From Armadillidium nasatum (lineage: Eukaryota > Arthropoda > Malacostraca > Isopoda > Armadillidiidae): DNA of 20,000 bases. Shown here piece after piece: positions 1-12,159 of the stretch (its first letter is position 1; every line of letters starts with the position of its first letter). The position numbers and the translations under genes were made by a program. Below the pieces are notes generated by a model. That model made no database searches and was not told the origin of the DNA. It saw only the letters and a list, made by a program, of their open reading frames with translations. The DNA is taken from positions 167,501 to 187,500 of the forward strand of contig SEYY01018546.1 in assembly GCA_009176605.1 (NCBI GenBank), read 5' to 3'.

Positions 1-390
1 ATTAGAATATAAATAAATAGAAGAAATGAATTTGGTAATATAAAAGCAAGAAGGCTAAAACCACAAGGTGAAATATTCAAAAAGCGCCAAATTGGAGACA
101 CGAGAGCAAACAAAATCGTTGCGCACAGTTGCACAAGAACGTCCTTTGGCTGAAAATCGAAGATAAACACAGTAAGAGGAAATAGAAAAAGGGTTTCTAT
201 CAGAATGCTTAAACACCTGAGTTTCGATCAAGAATAAGAGGCGAGGTCCAGAAGGAGAGAGGTAGTGTTCATCAAAGCGGAAATTGACTTGAAGACCGCG
301 AATTTTGCAGAAATTAATGAAGATAATAGACCGTGCACTAGGGTAGGTCTACTTAAAGTCTTGATGGCACCAACCCTATATCACCAATGA
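1..390 (-). mobile_element. Copy C: decayed Jockey-like retrotransposon fragment (endonuclease part)
   Basis: Read on the minus strand, this stretch follows the 5' half of the better copy at 4981-8371. The reverse complement of about 1-350 aligns by eye with 5400-5748, which encodes the start of the AP-endonuclease-like domain. Shared words include CATTAATTTCTGCA and ATTTTCAGCCAAAGG, in the same order and spacing. It has stop codons and indels and no open frame, so it is a dead fragment. It runs off the left edge of the window; its 5' boundary is vague, near 380-390. Similarity is seen directly; the family assignment comes from the better copy. Confidence 0.8.
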
Positions 391-697
<307 letters not shown>

Positions 698-848
698 AAG
701 TATTCTGAATGTAGCTTGCCACTGGTTCATAAGGTTTTAATTAAAATAACTAATTCAAGTAAACTCTCTCGCCCTTTTTACGAGGGTGACACAATCTCAC
801 ATTTAATTTTACATGTTTTATATTGGAGGAATTATTACGATTAAAGTT

Positions 849-1428
849 TCAATTCCCTTCCCCTTCCCCTCCCCTTTTCCCTTCCCTTTTCCCTTCCTCT
901 TCCCTACCTTTTTCATTCCTTTTCAAATTCCCTTCCCCTTTTCCCTTTCTCTCCTCTTCTCCTTCCCCCTTCTTTTCCCCTCCTTCCCTTTTCCCATTCC
1001 TCTCTCCCTTCCCTTTCCCTTTTCCCTTCCTCTCCCATTTTCCCTTCCTTTCCCCTTCCCCTTTCATCTTCCTCTACCCTTCCACCTTCCTCTCCCCCTT
1101 CAATTTTCCCTTCCTCTCCCCTTCCCCTTTCCTTTTCTCTTCCCCTTCCCTTTTCTCTTCCCCTTTCTCTCCCCTTCCCCTTCCTCTCCCCCTTCCTCTT
1201 CCTCTCCCCCTTCCCCTTCCTCTCCCCCTTCCCCTTCCCATTTCATTTCCTCTCCACTTCCCCTTTCCCCTTCCTCTCCCCCTTCCCCTTCCCCTTCCCG
1301 TTCCCCTTCCCGTTCCCCTTCCCGTTCCCGTTCCCCTTCCCTTTTCCCTTCCTCTCCACCTTCACCTTTCTCCCCCCTTCCCCTTCCCTTTTCCCTTCCT
1401 CTCCCCCTTCACCTTCACCTTCACAGCG
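849..1428. repeat. Long polypyrimidine (C/T) tract, CCCTTCC-type
   Basis: The plus strand is almost purely C and T for about 580 bases, built of degenerate 5-7 base units such as CCCCTTCC, TTTTCCC and, near 1300-1335, CCCGTTCCC. Purines are rare and scattered. Reading frames across it give Pro/Phe/Ser/Leu-only peptides, which I treat as artefacts. Mirror symmetry within the units makes triplex (H-DNA) formation possible. An A-rich segment (1454-1520) follows it. Confidence 0.95.
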
Positions 1429-1923
<495 letters not shown>

Positions 1924-2530
1924 TCCTGTGGTAGGAGGCCACCAATGTCCTGCATTGTTTCCATTAGATTTGTGGAAAAGCCAATTCTTAATTCAAATTA
2001 ATAGAAAATATTTCGCTATACATTTGTGCAAATAGAAGGTGGCAAAGAAACTGAGAGATTTAAGAGTGTTTTAAACTTTCCCATTGGAATACATGCAAGA
2101 ATGGACGTGAGGGTTAAATATAAGGTCAGATAGATGGACAGAGAATGGATGAAACTGTATGGAAAGACGAGCTGCCCAAGTTGTCCTCTAAGGAGTAGGT
2201 GTACTACTAGACACAGAATATTTGTGTCCTGTGTTGTAGCAATACTAAAAGGAGAGCTAGAAAGACAATGAGGAGAGTTAGGGGAGAGTAGGAGAGTTTC
2301 ATAAGTCAATAGGGTATGGAATCGATATTATTAAGTAGAGCAAAGTGAGTGGAATCACTCCAGAAATGCAATGCATATTCCGTACAGGAAAGAATGACGC
2401 TCCTATACAAAGAAATTACCTGTAGTGATGAGGTATTCTAAAGGCGCCTCATAACATCCTACAACTAAGAATCGTCTTAGTCAGAGGAACAATGCTGTCT
2501 TTCCAAGAAACATCACGAGAAAAGGAAATA

Positions 2531-2794
2531 CACTCTAAAAGCATGATCTTTCAATGGGCGTTCATTTTGAACGAACTTTGAGAGCACACCTGGTAAATGA
2601 ACGCACATTAAAATACTGTTTAGACTTAGATTTCGTATGATAGGAAAAATTAATAAGATGCGGCTAATTTTGAACGTACCTTGTACGATAATTGAACGCT
2701 CATGCTTTCATTGTGTGTTCATTTTTGAACGAAAAAACCAGTAGTTTGGTTGCGTTCATTTTGATGGCACATTGACCATTTATTTTTTAGAGTG
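2531..2794. mobile_element. Nested MITE 1 (264 bp, TIR CACTCTAAAA, TA duplication)
   Basis: The sequence TA-CACTCTAAAA at 2529-2540 is mirrored exactly by TTTTAGAGTG-TA at 2785-2796, giving perfect 10-bp terminal inverted repeats flanked by TA. The interior has no coding frame but repeats TGAACG/CGTTCA at least six times, including two near-palindromes, CGTTCATTTTGAACG (2559-2573) and GTTCATTTTTGAACG (2717-2731). Removing the element rejoins sequence that is continuous with the intact retrotransposon at about 7690-7725, so it inserted into copy B. The TA target suggests Tc1/mariner or a similar superfamily; that is an inference. Confidence 0.85.
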
Positions 2795-3595
2795 TACGAA
2801 AAATATTAAGAACAAAAAATGAAGTTTGAGTTTCTTTTTCGAAGATGTTATAGTTGTATGGAATATAATGCCGAGCAGATAGAAGAAACGGGGGTTTTTA
2901 AGAAGCTATTTAATGCAACCAGTTTTTGCCCCAATTAGGGATACGAGAGAGATCGGAAATCAGTCGCTCTAAAACCACACTCTTACCATTAATTATTTGA
3001 TGGTAAGTACTTCTTAATATGGGTGAAGTCGTCTTCATAAGAGCGGGAAAAAACGAAGTGGCAGATTGGAGTTCATTAATAAAAGAAGAGTGAGTTGGTG
3101 ATAGAATTTAACCCTGAGGAACACCACAATTGATAGATTTAAAGGATGAGTGGTGGCTGTGCACAACATCTGTTATAGAACGACCGGAAAGGAAATCAAA
3201 AAGAAGGTTACGAAGAGAAAGATTAATGTTGAAAAAGAGAAGTTAAGAAATCAAAGCTTTGTGCCAGACTATATCGAAAACCTTCGATATGTCTAGGACC
3301 ACAGCAAAAGACTCATTGAAATGGAGAAGAGCTGAGGACCAAATGTCAGAAAGAAGGAAAAGATCACCTATCGAGACAAGAAGTCTAGACTAAACGATTT
3401 AAGAGGTATCCAAATCTTCCCGTTAAGGAGACATTCGAAAACTTTGGAAAGAAAAGACCTTAAAGCAATAGGATAATAGTTAGAAGTTTGAGAAGGATCC
3501 ATTATCTTCGGCTGAATAAAAGCCATGCTTTCCTGCAGGAGGAAAAAGCCGAGGTTGACAGTCAAATGTTCGAAACAGTTTACCAAAGCAAGGTA

Positions 3596-3808
3596 CAGTC
3601 GTCAACAGAAGTTCGTTCCTATTAGGCTGGAAATAAATATTTTATATAAAATGGAGATCATTTCATAAAAGCTCTATTTTGAATAAAAAGAAAATAAAAA
3701 CATTCAGCGGGGCTTAATTGAACTGTGATTGGCTGAACCTGAAATGATCTCCATTTTATATAAATATTTATTTCCAGCTTAATAGGAACGAACTTCTGTT
3801 GACGACTG
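3596..3808. mobile_element. Nested MITE 2 (213 bp foldback, 70-bp inverted repeats, TA duplication)
   Basis: Arms 3596-3665 and 3740-3808 are inverted copies differing by one substitution and one single-T indel. They begin CAGTCGTCAACAGAAG and are flanked by TA at 3594-3595 and 3809-3810. The 74-bp centre is unique and non-coding. The flanks join into sequence matching copy A at about 6815-6860, showing insertion into copy B. CAGT ends and TA targets fit Tc1/mariner-type MITEs. The nearly identical arms contrast with the heavily decayed host copy, suggesting later insertion. Confidence 0.9.
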
Positions 3809-4875
3809 TACATGATTGGGAACACAATTTTTGACCACAGGAAGGATACCATTAGGATCATACGCCTTCCTAGTTAGTGTTAAGCTCAGAGAGAGAAGAT
3901 ATAACGTCTTCAGAAGAAATAATTATACTTATCAATAAATCAGACATCGCGAGGTGTCAGGAGTGTAATTAAAAGCAAGGTTTAAGTGAAGAGTTCTTCA
4001 GCTTTAGCAAAAGGCAAGTCAGCGATTCGGTTGTTTAAAAAAAAATATAAAACAAAAAATAGTTTCTGAAATTTGAAGACTAGGGTAATTCATAAAGGCA
4101 GCATTTCTGTGACAAATACCACGAGAACAAGTAGAGTTAAACGAAGGTTTACTAGTTTTGGTAGAAGGAAGTTACTGGAATTTTCTCCTTCATGCCAGAA
4201 AGAATCATCTCGGTTATGTGATCTTCACTAGCGACTTTACCAGATGTATCTTGAGAACAAGAAGAAAGCCATTGGAGTTGAACATTGAAATCACTCAAAA
4301 TGATTTCTGAGAGAGAAGAAAAGAAATTGTGTTCTCTTTTGAAGTTTAGATTGTCGAAGAATTTAGGATAATCAGTAAAATTATGTTATAAGTAGAACGG
4401 AACCGGTGAGAGAGAGCCTAATTATAAAATAGGAAATTAAAAGAGACCATAAAATTAGGAACTGAAGAACAGAAAATATCGTTGCATACTTCTGCGCAAC
4501 ATCCATCTTTGACTGATTATTAAGGATAGTAAGTTCAAGCTCAAATCTTCGATATATCGATCGATCGATTAATTAGAGACTGTAAGAGAGAACAGAGAAG
4601 AGTTTGTTATTGGAGCTCCGAAACATCTGAATTTTGGTAAAGAACTTAAGATGAGGTCTAGAAGAAGAGAGGTAGTGTTCAACAAAATATAAATTAGAAT
4701 AACGACCACGAATGCTGCAGAAATTAATGAAGTACGAAGACCTGTACCGGGGAATTCCGGAAGGGTCTTGGAGGCACCAACCTCTTATTCAGAAGCCCTC
4801 AACCCCTAAATGAAGACATGGAGAGTAGTAGATGAAGGGGTTGTTATTGGAAGCCGCCATTTTAGTCTTCTCCGA

Positions 4876-5250
<375 letters not shown>

Positions 5251-6499
5251 ATGGCGAAACCAACAGCTGCCTCGGAGATGCTTAGAAGGGCGGCATCCAA
5301 AGAATGCCCCTCAACCTCCACCCCTCACCCCATCATCACTTGGGAGTTGGCGGCCTCCGATGATGGGGATGGTGCCGCCATGACCCGGCGTCCGGCTTGC
5401 CCCGATGCACGGTCTTCTTTTTTCATTAATTTCTGCAACATTCGCGGTCTTTTTTCTAATTTCCCCTTTGTCGAACACCATCTCTCTTTTTCTAAACCTC
5501 ATCTCTTATTTCTAGCCGAAACTCAGGTGCTTGAGTGTGCTGACAGCAAACCTTATTCTGTTACCTCCTACTGTCTCTATCCTCAATTTTCAGCCAAAGG
5601 CGGTTGTTGCGCATATGTGCGCAACGATGTTATTTGCTCTCGTGTCTCTGATTTGGAGTCTCATGAATTTTCTACCTTATGGCTTAAGCTCTCTTGCAAT
5701 TCTACTACTAAATTTATTTGTTCTGTCTATTTATCTCCTAATTCTACTGACTATAAAAAATTCTTCGACTATTTTAAACTCCAAAATAGAGCACATTCTA
5801 TCCTCTTCTCCTTTCTCTGAAATCATCATTTTAGGTGATTTCAATGTTCACCACCGCCAATGGCTTTCCTCTAGTTCTCAATCTCCAGCCGGTGAACTCG
5901 CCTTCAACTTTTCTATCCAGAACAACCTTGAGCAGTTGGTGCAACTCCCTACCCGTATCCCTGACCGTCTTGGTGATGAACCCAACATACTTGATCTTTT
6001 CTTAACCTCTAATCCTTCTCCTTATATACTGTTAAACTCTTTCCTCCTCTGGGTTCATCCGATCACCTTCTTATCTCCGTATCTTGTTCTGTCTCTTCAA
6101 GTCTTCCGCAAGAACGGCCCCCGCCTTCGGCGAGGAGACGTCTTGTGGCACTTCGGTGCTGCTAACTGGTCAGACTTGCGGTTGTACTTCTCTGATTTCC
6201 CATGGAATGATTATTGCTTTCGTGGGAGGGGTCCCTCGGAGTGTGCTGAGCGCATAACCGAGGTGATTCTCTCTGGCATGGAAGCGTACATTCCATATTC
6301 TTTCCCTTCTACTAAACCTAACAAACCTTGGTTTAACTCTGCTTGTTCTCGCGCTATCCGCCGCAGGGATACTGCCTTCAGAGATTACCGTCGTCTTCAA
6401 ACTCCTGAAACTCATGCTACTTATATTTTCATCCCGGAATCGTGCAAAATCTATTCTTCGAGATACCAAAAACTTTTTTCTCCGCCGCAAATGCAATAA
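5251..6499 (+). pseudogene. Retrotransposon endonuclease (exonuclease-endonuclease-phosphatase fold), broken
   Basis: The likely start is the ATG at 5251 (MAKPTAASEM). The AP-endonuclease-like domain begins near 5425 with FCNIRGL and LLFLAETQV, the latter carrying the metal-binding Glu. It continues through KGGCCAYVR and ends with the catalytic ILGDFN (5834-5845 for GDFN) and SSDH (6055-6066). These motifs lie in three frames: frame 1 to about 5775, frame 2 from about 5780 to 6025, frame 1 for about 6025-6110, then frame 2 again to 6499 through a linker ([28 protein letters not shown]) typical of Jockey EN-RT proteins. The first shift lies in a T-run near 5775. The enzyme would nick target DNA to prime reverse transcription; this copy cannot encode it intact. 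Confidence 0.88.
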
Positions 6500-8272
6500 T
6501 CTTTCTGGTTCTTCTTCATCTCGTCCTTTCTGGCATTTTGCAAAAAATGTCAACTCTAACTTTGCTTCTTCCTCTTTCCCTCCTCTAGTCTCTTCTGATG
6601 GCACAACTGCCATTTTACCTTCTACTAAAGCTGAACTCTTCGCCCAAACTTTTGCCTCTAACTCTACCTTAGACGATTCCGGAGCTATTCCTCCTCCTCA
6701 ACCCCCTCCAACTCATTTATGCCTAACATTGTAATTTCTTCTAAAGATGTCATTTCTGCTCTCTCTGAGCTTAACACTAAGAAGGCGTATGGTCCTGATG
6801 GTATTCCTCCTGCGGTTCTCAAAACTTGTGCTTCTGAGCTTGCACCCTGCCTTGGTAAACTATTTCGTCTTTGCCTTTCTACTTCGATCTTCCCTTCTTG
6901 TTGGAAACGTGCTCTCATTCAACCTGTGCCGAAGAAGGGGGACCCTTCTCAACCTCTAACTATCGTCCAATTTCTTTAACCTCCGTTCTTTCTAAAGTTT
7001 TCGAATCTATCCTTAACAGGAAGATTTGGAAACATCAATTCTTCTAATCTTATCTCTGATCGCCAGTATGGCTTTCGTAAAGAAACGTTCTACTGGTGAT
7101 CTTCTTTCCCTACTTTCTGACTCTTGGTCCTCCGCTCTTCGGGGTTTCGGTGAATCTTTCGCTGTGGCGCTAGACATATCGAAAGCTTTCGATAGAGTCT
7201 GGCACAAAGCTTTGATTTCCAAACTTCCCTCTTTCGGAATCTATCCTTCTCTCTGTGACCTCCTATCTAATTTCCTTTCTGGTCGTTCTATAGCAGCTGT
7301 TGTAGACGGCCACCGTTCCTCCTATAAATCTATAAATAGTGGTGTTCCTCAAGGATCTGTCCTTTCTCCAACTCTTTTTCTAATTTTCATCAATGATCTT
7401 CTCTCTATTACTTCGTCACCTATACACTCCTATGCCGATGATTCCACCCTTCATTATTCCTTTCAATTTGAAAGACGCCCCTCCCAACAGCAGTTATTAG
7501 ACGCAAGAAGGATTGCCTTGGAGCAACTGACCTCTGATCTATCTCTCATTTCAAATTGGGGCAGAGAAAACATGGTCGTTTTCAATGCCTCAAAAACTCA
7601 ATTCCTCCATCTTTCTACTCGACACAATCTTCCACACAACTATGACATCTTCTTCGAAAACACTCAACTCAAACCTTCATCTGTTCTCAATATTCTCGGT
7701 GTTTCTTTTTCTCTCGTGATCTTTCCTGGAAAGATCACATTACTTCTCTCTCTAAACAAGCTTCTAAGAGGTTGGGTGTTCTGTGGCGCCTTCGTAGTTT
7801 TTTTACGCCACCCCAGTTGCTTGCTCTGTATAGGGGTGTTGTTCGCCCCTGTATGGAGTACGCCTCGCATATCTGGGGTGGTTCCACACACACAGCTCAT
7901 CTTGAAAAGGTGGAGTCTAGGGCTTTTTCGTCTTATCAACTCTCCTGCTCTTACTAACTCTCTCCAATCTCTTTTCTTCCCGTCGAATTGTTGCGTCACT
8001 CTCTCTTTACTATCGCTATTACAACGGACATTGCTCTTCTGAACTCTCACGTCGCATACCTCCTCCACTTGAGAAGGGCTCGTGCGACACGTCTTTCTAC
8101 ACAGTCTCATCCTTTCTCTGTCCAACTCTCCGACCCCAGACTTAACCGCTATGCTCAATCTTACATGTACTCTACTGGTAAAGTCTGGAACACACTTCCT
8201 TTATCTGTTTTCCCAACTTCCTTTGACTTGCACACTTTTAAACGCCGTGTATCGGGTCACGTCGGCCATTAG
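6431..8272 (+). pseudogene. Retrotransposon reverse transcriptase, broken
   Basis: Continues the endonuclease polyprotein in shifting frames: 6431-6715 (frame 3), 6719-6955 (frame 2, KAYGPDGIPPAVLK), 6958-7030 (frame 1, NYRPISLTSVLSK), about 7035-7082 (frame 2, SDRQYGFRK), about 7085-7700 (frame 3), and mostly frame 2 from 7712 to the stop at 8272. The main palm segment has motif A in VALDISKAFD (Asp codon 7173), GVPQGSVLSPTLF, and the catalytic YADD at 7431-7442. The C-terminal part includes YRGVVRPCMEYASHIWGG and TRLSTQSHPFSV, usual for Jockey-like proteins. All catalytic residues survive, so damage is by frameshift rather than loss of motifs. The family makes cDNA by target-primed reverse transcription. 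Confidence 0.9.
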
Positions 8273-8353
8273 CGACCCCGAATCTGATTGCTTCCCAACT
8301 CTGGTGGATATTGGTAGGCCTTGGCCTTTGCCCACCGGAGGAGATATAAAAAA

Positions 8354-9275
<922 letters not shown>

Positions 9276-9374
9276 TATTGATCGTAACTCTCAAAAATGG
9301 AAAAGATAACCATTAAAAAGCAAGTAGAGATATCATTATAAATATCCTGTAGATAGTTTATTAACTTTTCTCTC

Positions 9375-9558
<184 letters not shown>

Positions 9559-9627
9559 CTCTCCTTCATGTTAACATACAAGATTGCAGCTTATTTTAAA
9601 ATATTTTACATTAGAACAAAACAGTTG

Positions 9628-9778
9628 TCCTTTTTTTGTCCTTTTCTATCCAATGGTGATGTCATTTCCTGTCCCTTTTCTGTCCTTTCCAGTCTATTGA
9701 TGGTGTCCTTTCCTGTCCTATTCTTGTCCTTTCCTATCCATTGATATTGTCCTTTACTGTCCTTTTTTTCTGTCCTTG
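9628..9778. repeat. TGTCC-rich imperfect minisatellite
   Basis: TGTCCTTT occurs many times, within about three imperfect units of roughly 50 bp. Each unit contains CTATCCA or CAGTCTA followed by an ATTGATGGTGTC-like segment. There is no open frame. Homogeneity is too low to fix the unit exactly. Confidence 0.7.
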
Positions 9779-9915
9779 CAAACCAGAAGAAAGAGAAGTA
9801 ATTTCAAGGCCAAAGGTCGATACCCTTTTAAGGAGTGTTAATTTCATTGCTTCATTTTCTTGCTTTTGAAGGAAAAAATACTGAAGTTGTATTTGGCTTT
9901 CTCGTGAAACTATAA

Positions 9916-10040
<125 letters not shown>

Positions 10041-10090
10041 AGGCAGGGGAAGCAGGGGCCAGGGGGCAGGGGCAGGCAGCTGCCCCCCCA
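10041..10090 (+). other. G-quadruplex-type motif
   Basis: Runs of four to five G at 10046-10049, 10055-10058, 10062-10066 and 10069-10072 are separated by 5, 3 and 2 bases, meeting the usual four-run quadruplex pattern. A C7 run (10083-10089) follows, able to pair back with the G-runs. CAGGGG ends followed by CTGCCCCCC also resemble termini of some hAT-type transposons, but no partner end was found. Confidence 0.75.
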
Positions 10091-10768
10091 GAAGCTATTA
10101 CTCTTAGTGAGGAAATTTAAAGCGTTTTTCTAGTTGTAAACCTAACCCTACTTGGCTTCCTTGAAATAACTAAATAAATGCCTTATTTGATCTATCTAGA
10201 TATGACTTGGCTTGCTTCTATTATGTCCAATTTTGACAATAATTCTGACATAAACTTCGCATGATGAAGGATCCAGACCCAACTCCAAGATGAGTCAAGA
10301 TATGGAGTCAGATTTCGGATCTGGCTTTTCAGTGGATGACAGTGCACGAAAATGACATTGGTAGAATACGTTGGAACTGTCATCTATGATTTCGACTGAG
10401 AAAAAGAAACAGTTACTGAAAGATTGTTGGATTCCATACCGAAGACCTATAATATTTTGGAAGGATGCTATCCTATTAAAGAGGAAATTCAATCATTAAT
10501 GGCTGGAGACATATTATCTTAGCTGACATACTCCTAAGCGCCTAAAAGTAGCATTTCGCAAAGTTTTGTATTTTATTTCCACCAAAATAAAAGTTCGGTC
10601 AGAGGGGTTCTTTGCTCTTTAATAATAAGGCCTTTCACTAAATATAATGATGCTCAAGAAATTTGTAGTGAAGAACTAAAAGATCTTGTCGACTTCCAAG
10701 TCTTAAAGGAGACTGAATCTTTCTTTCATTCCTGCGACGAAAATGGCTCTGCTGATACTACTCGCCCA
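10091..10768. other. Unassigned stretch, no recognised gene
   Basis: The base composition is less AT-biased than its surroundings. Only short open frames occur, for example 10295-10492 and 10192-10383 on the minus strand, and none resembles a family I know. It may be decayed transposon sequence; I cannot support a product. Confidence 0.4.
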
Positions 10769-10840
10769 GCCATGAACCACTAATACAGTAGAGCCATGAA
10801 CCACTAATACAGTAGAGCCATGAACCACTAGTACAGTAGA
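10769..10840. repeat. 24-bp tandem triplication
   Basis: Three consecutive 24-base units (starts 10769, 10793, 10817) are identical except for one A-to-G in the third. The unit length is a multiple of three, so the overlapping minus-strand open frame (10703-10975) reads three STVLVVHG repeats; I do not think it is a gene. Confidence 0.95.
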
Positions 10841-11112
10841 GTGCCTTTCAGTACTCTGCGAAGGATCAAGACTTTGGCTACGAAGCACTATGGGAGAAGA
10901 CAGGTTAAACTGGGCTGGGTATGATGAGCGTACACATAAAATTTTGTGTTTGATAATTATGATTACTTTATTCAAATAGTAGTTGATAAATTTGCTATGA
11001 ACCCAAGAAAATTACTTTTTTAATATCAATAATTATATATTTGCAACTGTTCCATACTGTGAATTTTTCATCATTTCATATTGTATTTGATTGTAATATA
11101 AATCAAATATAC
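10841..11112. other. AT-rich spacer, no recognised feature
   Basis: No frame, repeat or RNA motif is recognised. Confidence 0.4.
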
Positions 11113-11113
11113 T

Positions 11114-11177
<64 letters not shown>

Positions 11178-11207
11178 TAATAGATAGATAGATAGATAGA
11201 TAGATAG
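11113..11207. repeat. (GATA)n microsatellite
   Basis: About 23 tetranucleotide units with one interruption at about 11176-11180. Confidence 0.97.
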
Positions 11208-11530
11208 CATTTGAAAATAAATTAAAATCTCTTTGAGGGTATGTGTGCCTTTAAATCAAGTGTTGTTAGAGATACTTTAAATTAAGCTTCTTGGCGTCAC
11301 TCACATTTTCTCAAAGAAGAATAAAATTTCAAAATACTCACAATAAAAACATTAAAAATGACGACCATTTTATTTTTATTTAGGCATTTTTATTTAAATA
11401 TTTTAACTTTGTAAAAGTTCTTGAATCGTGATTATTTAAATTTTTCTTAAATAATTTATAACGAAATTGCGTTACTTGTTTTTTTTATTGTTATTATTTT
11501 CGTTTTTTTTTATAAATTATTCTATAATCG
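11208..11530. other. AT-rich spacer, no recognised feature
   Basis: About 320 bases, strongly AT-rich, with T-runs near 11480-11510. No gene is seen. Confidence 0.45.
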
Positions 11531-11531
11531 G

Positions 11532-12060
11532 AGTTCGCGGTAGCCCAGTGGGTTAAGTCAGTTTTTCTCTGGATTAAGGGATCGAGCGAGGTTCGCCCTC
11601 TCGCTCTCGGGTATGTACTGCAAAATATACAAATCGAGGTTCGAACCTCCGATCCAGTTCCCTGAACGGACATAAAAAACTGTCGTTTGTAGTGGATTTT
11701 CTGTAGTTAATTAATTAACTATAGTTTAGACCAAGGTGTATTATTACGCAAATCTCAATATTCACATATCGCTTAAAAACATAGCCAACACCTACAACAT
11801 TCCACGCTATTCCAACACATACAATATCACATTCTCTCTAAATTCCTCCTATATGATTCGAAACCACGCCCATCGGTGGTCAAAAATATACTTGACTTGA
11901 CTGTACCGGAGCAGGGTTTCCCTTTCGAAAACCCTAAAATCTGTGAACTTATCAACTTGGTCAGAAATAACATATAACTCAATTTCCCATGGCTAAGAAC
12001 CACACTCATCGAATAGGGCTCTGCCCGTGAGAGACGGTGATAACTTAAAATAAAATAAAA
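11532..12060 (+). mobile_element. Candidate tRNA-derived SINE
   Basis: The left end has a pol III box A-like TAGCCCAGTGG (11541-11551). There are two box B-like segments: GGTTCGCCCTC (11590-11600), at normal tRNA spacing, and the near-canonical GGTTCGAACC (11638-11647), too far for an unmodified tRNA. A non-coding body follows, ending near 12035-12060 with CTTAAAATAAAATAAAAAA, a simple A-rich tail of the kind SINEs carry. No flanking target duplication was identified. The head looks tRNA-derived; the body and exact ends are inferred. A genuine tRNA gene is unlikely because no full cloverleaf forms by eye. Confidence 0.5.
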
Positions 12061-12159
12061 AAGGTGAATGACACTAACTTAAATTGATTTTTTTAACCAT
12101 TTATCTTTTCTTACTAAAATTACTATGAGAAACATATATAAATATCAAGTGTATTTCTC

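Noticed and set aside
2016..2309. Minus-strand 97-codon open frame as a small gene
   Set aside because: It aligns with the C-terminal part of the retrotransposon reverse transcriptase copy B in mixed frames; it is a chance open stretch in a decayed element.
3658..3861. Minus-strand 67-codon open frame
   Set aside because: It crosses the boundary of the foldback element MITE 2 and has no coding similarity.
6170..6613. Minus-strand 147-codon open frame opposite the retrotransposon
   Set aside because: It is the antisense shadow of the endonuclease-RT coding sequence, with no domain of its own.
10192..10492. Short minus-strand open frames as a gene
   Set aside because: No recognisable motif, no conserved composition, and overlapping alternatives of similar length.
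11532..11660. A functional tRNA gene
   Set aside because: Box A and box B motifs exist, but no full cloverleaf with a 7-bp acceptor stem forms by eye, and an A-rich-tailed body follows, so a SINE head is more likely.
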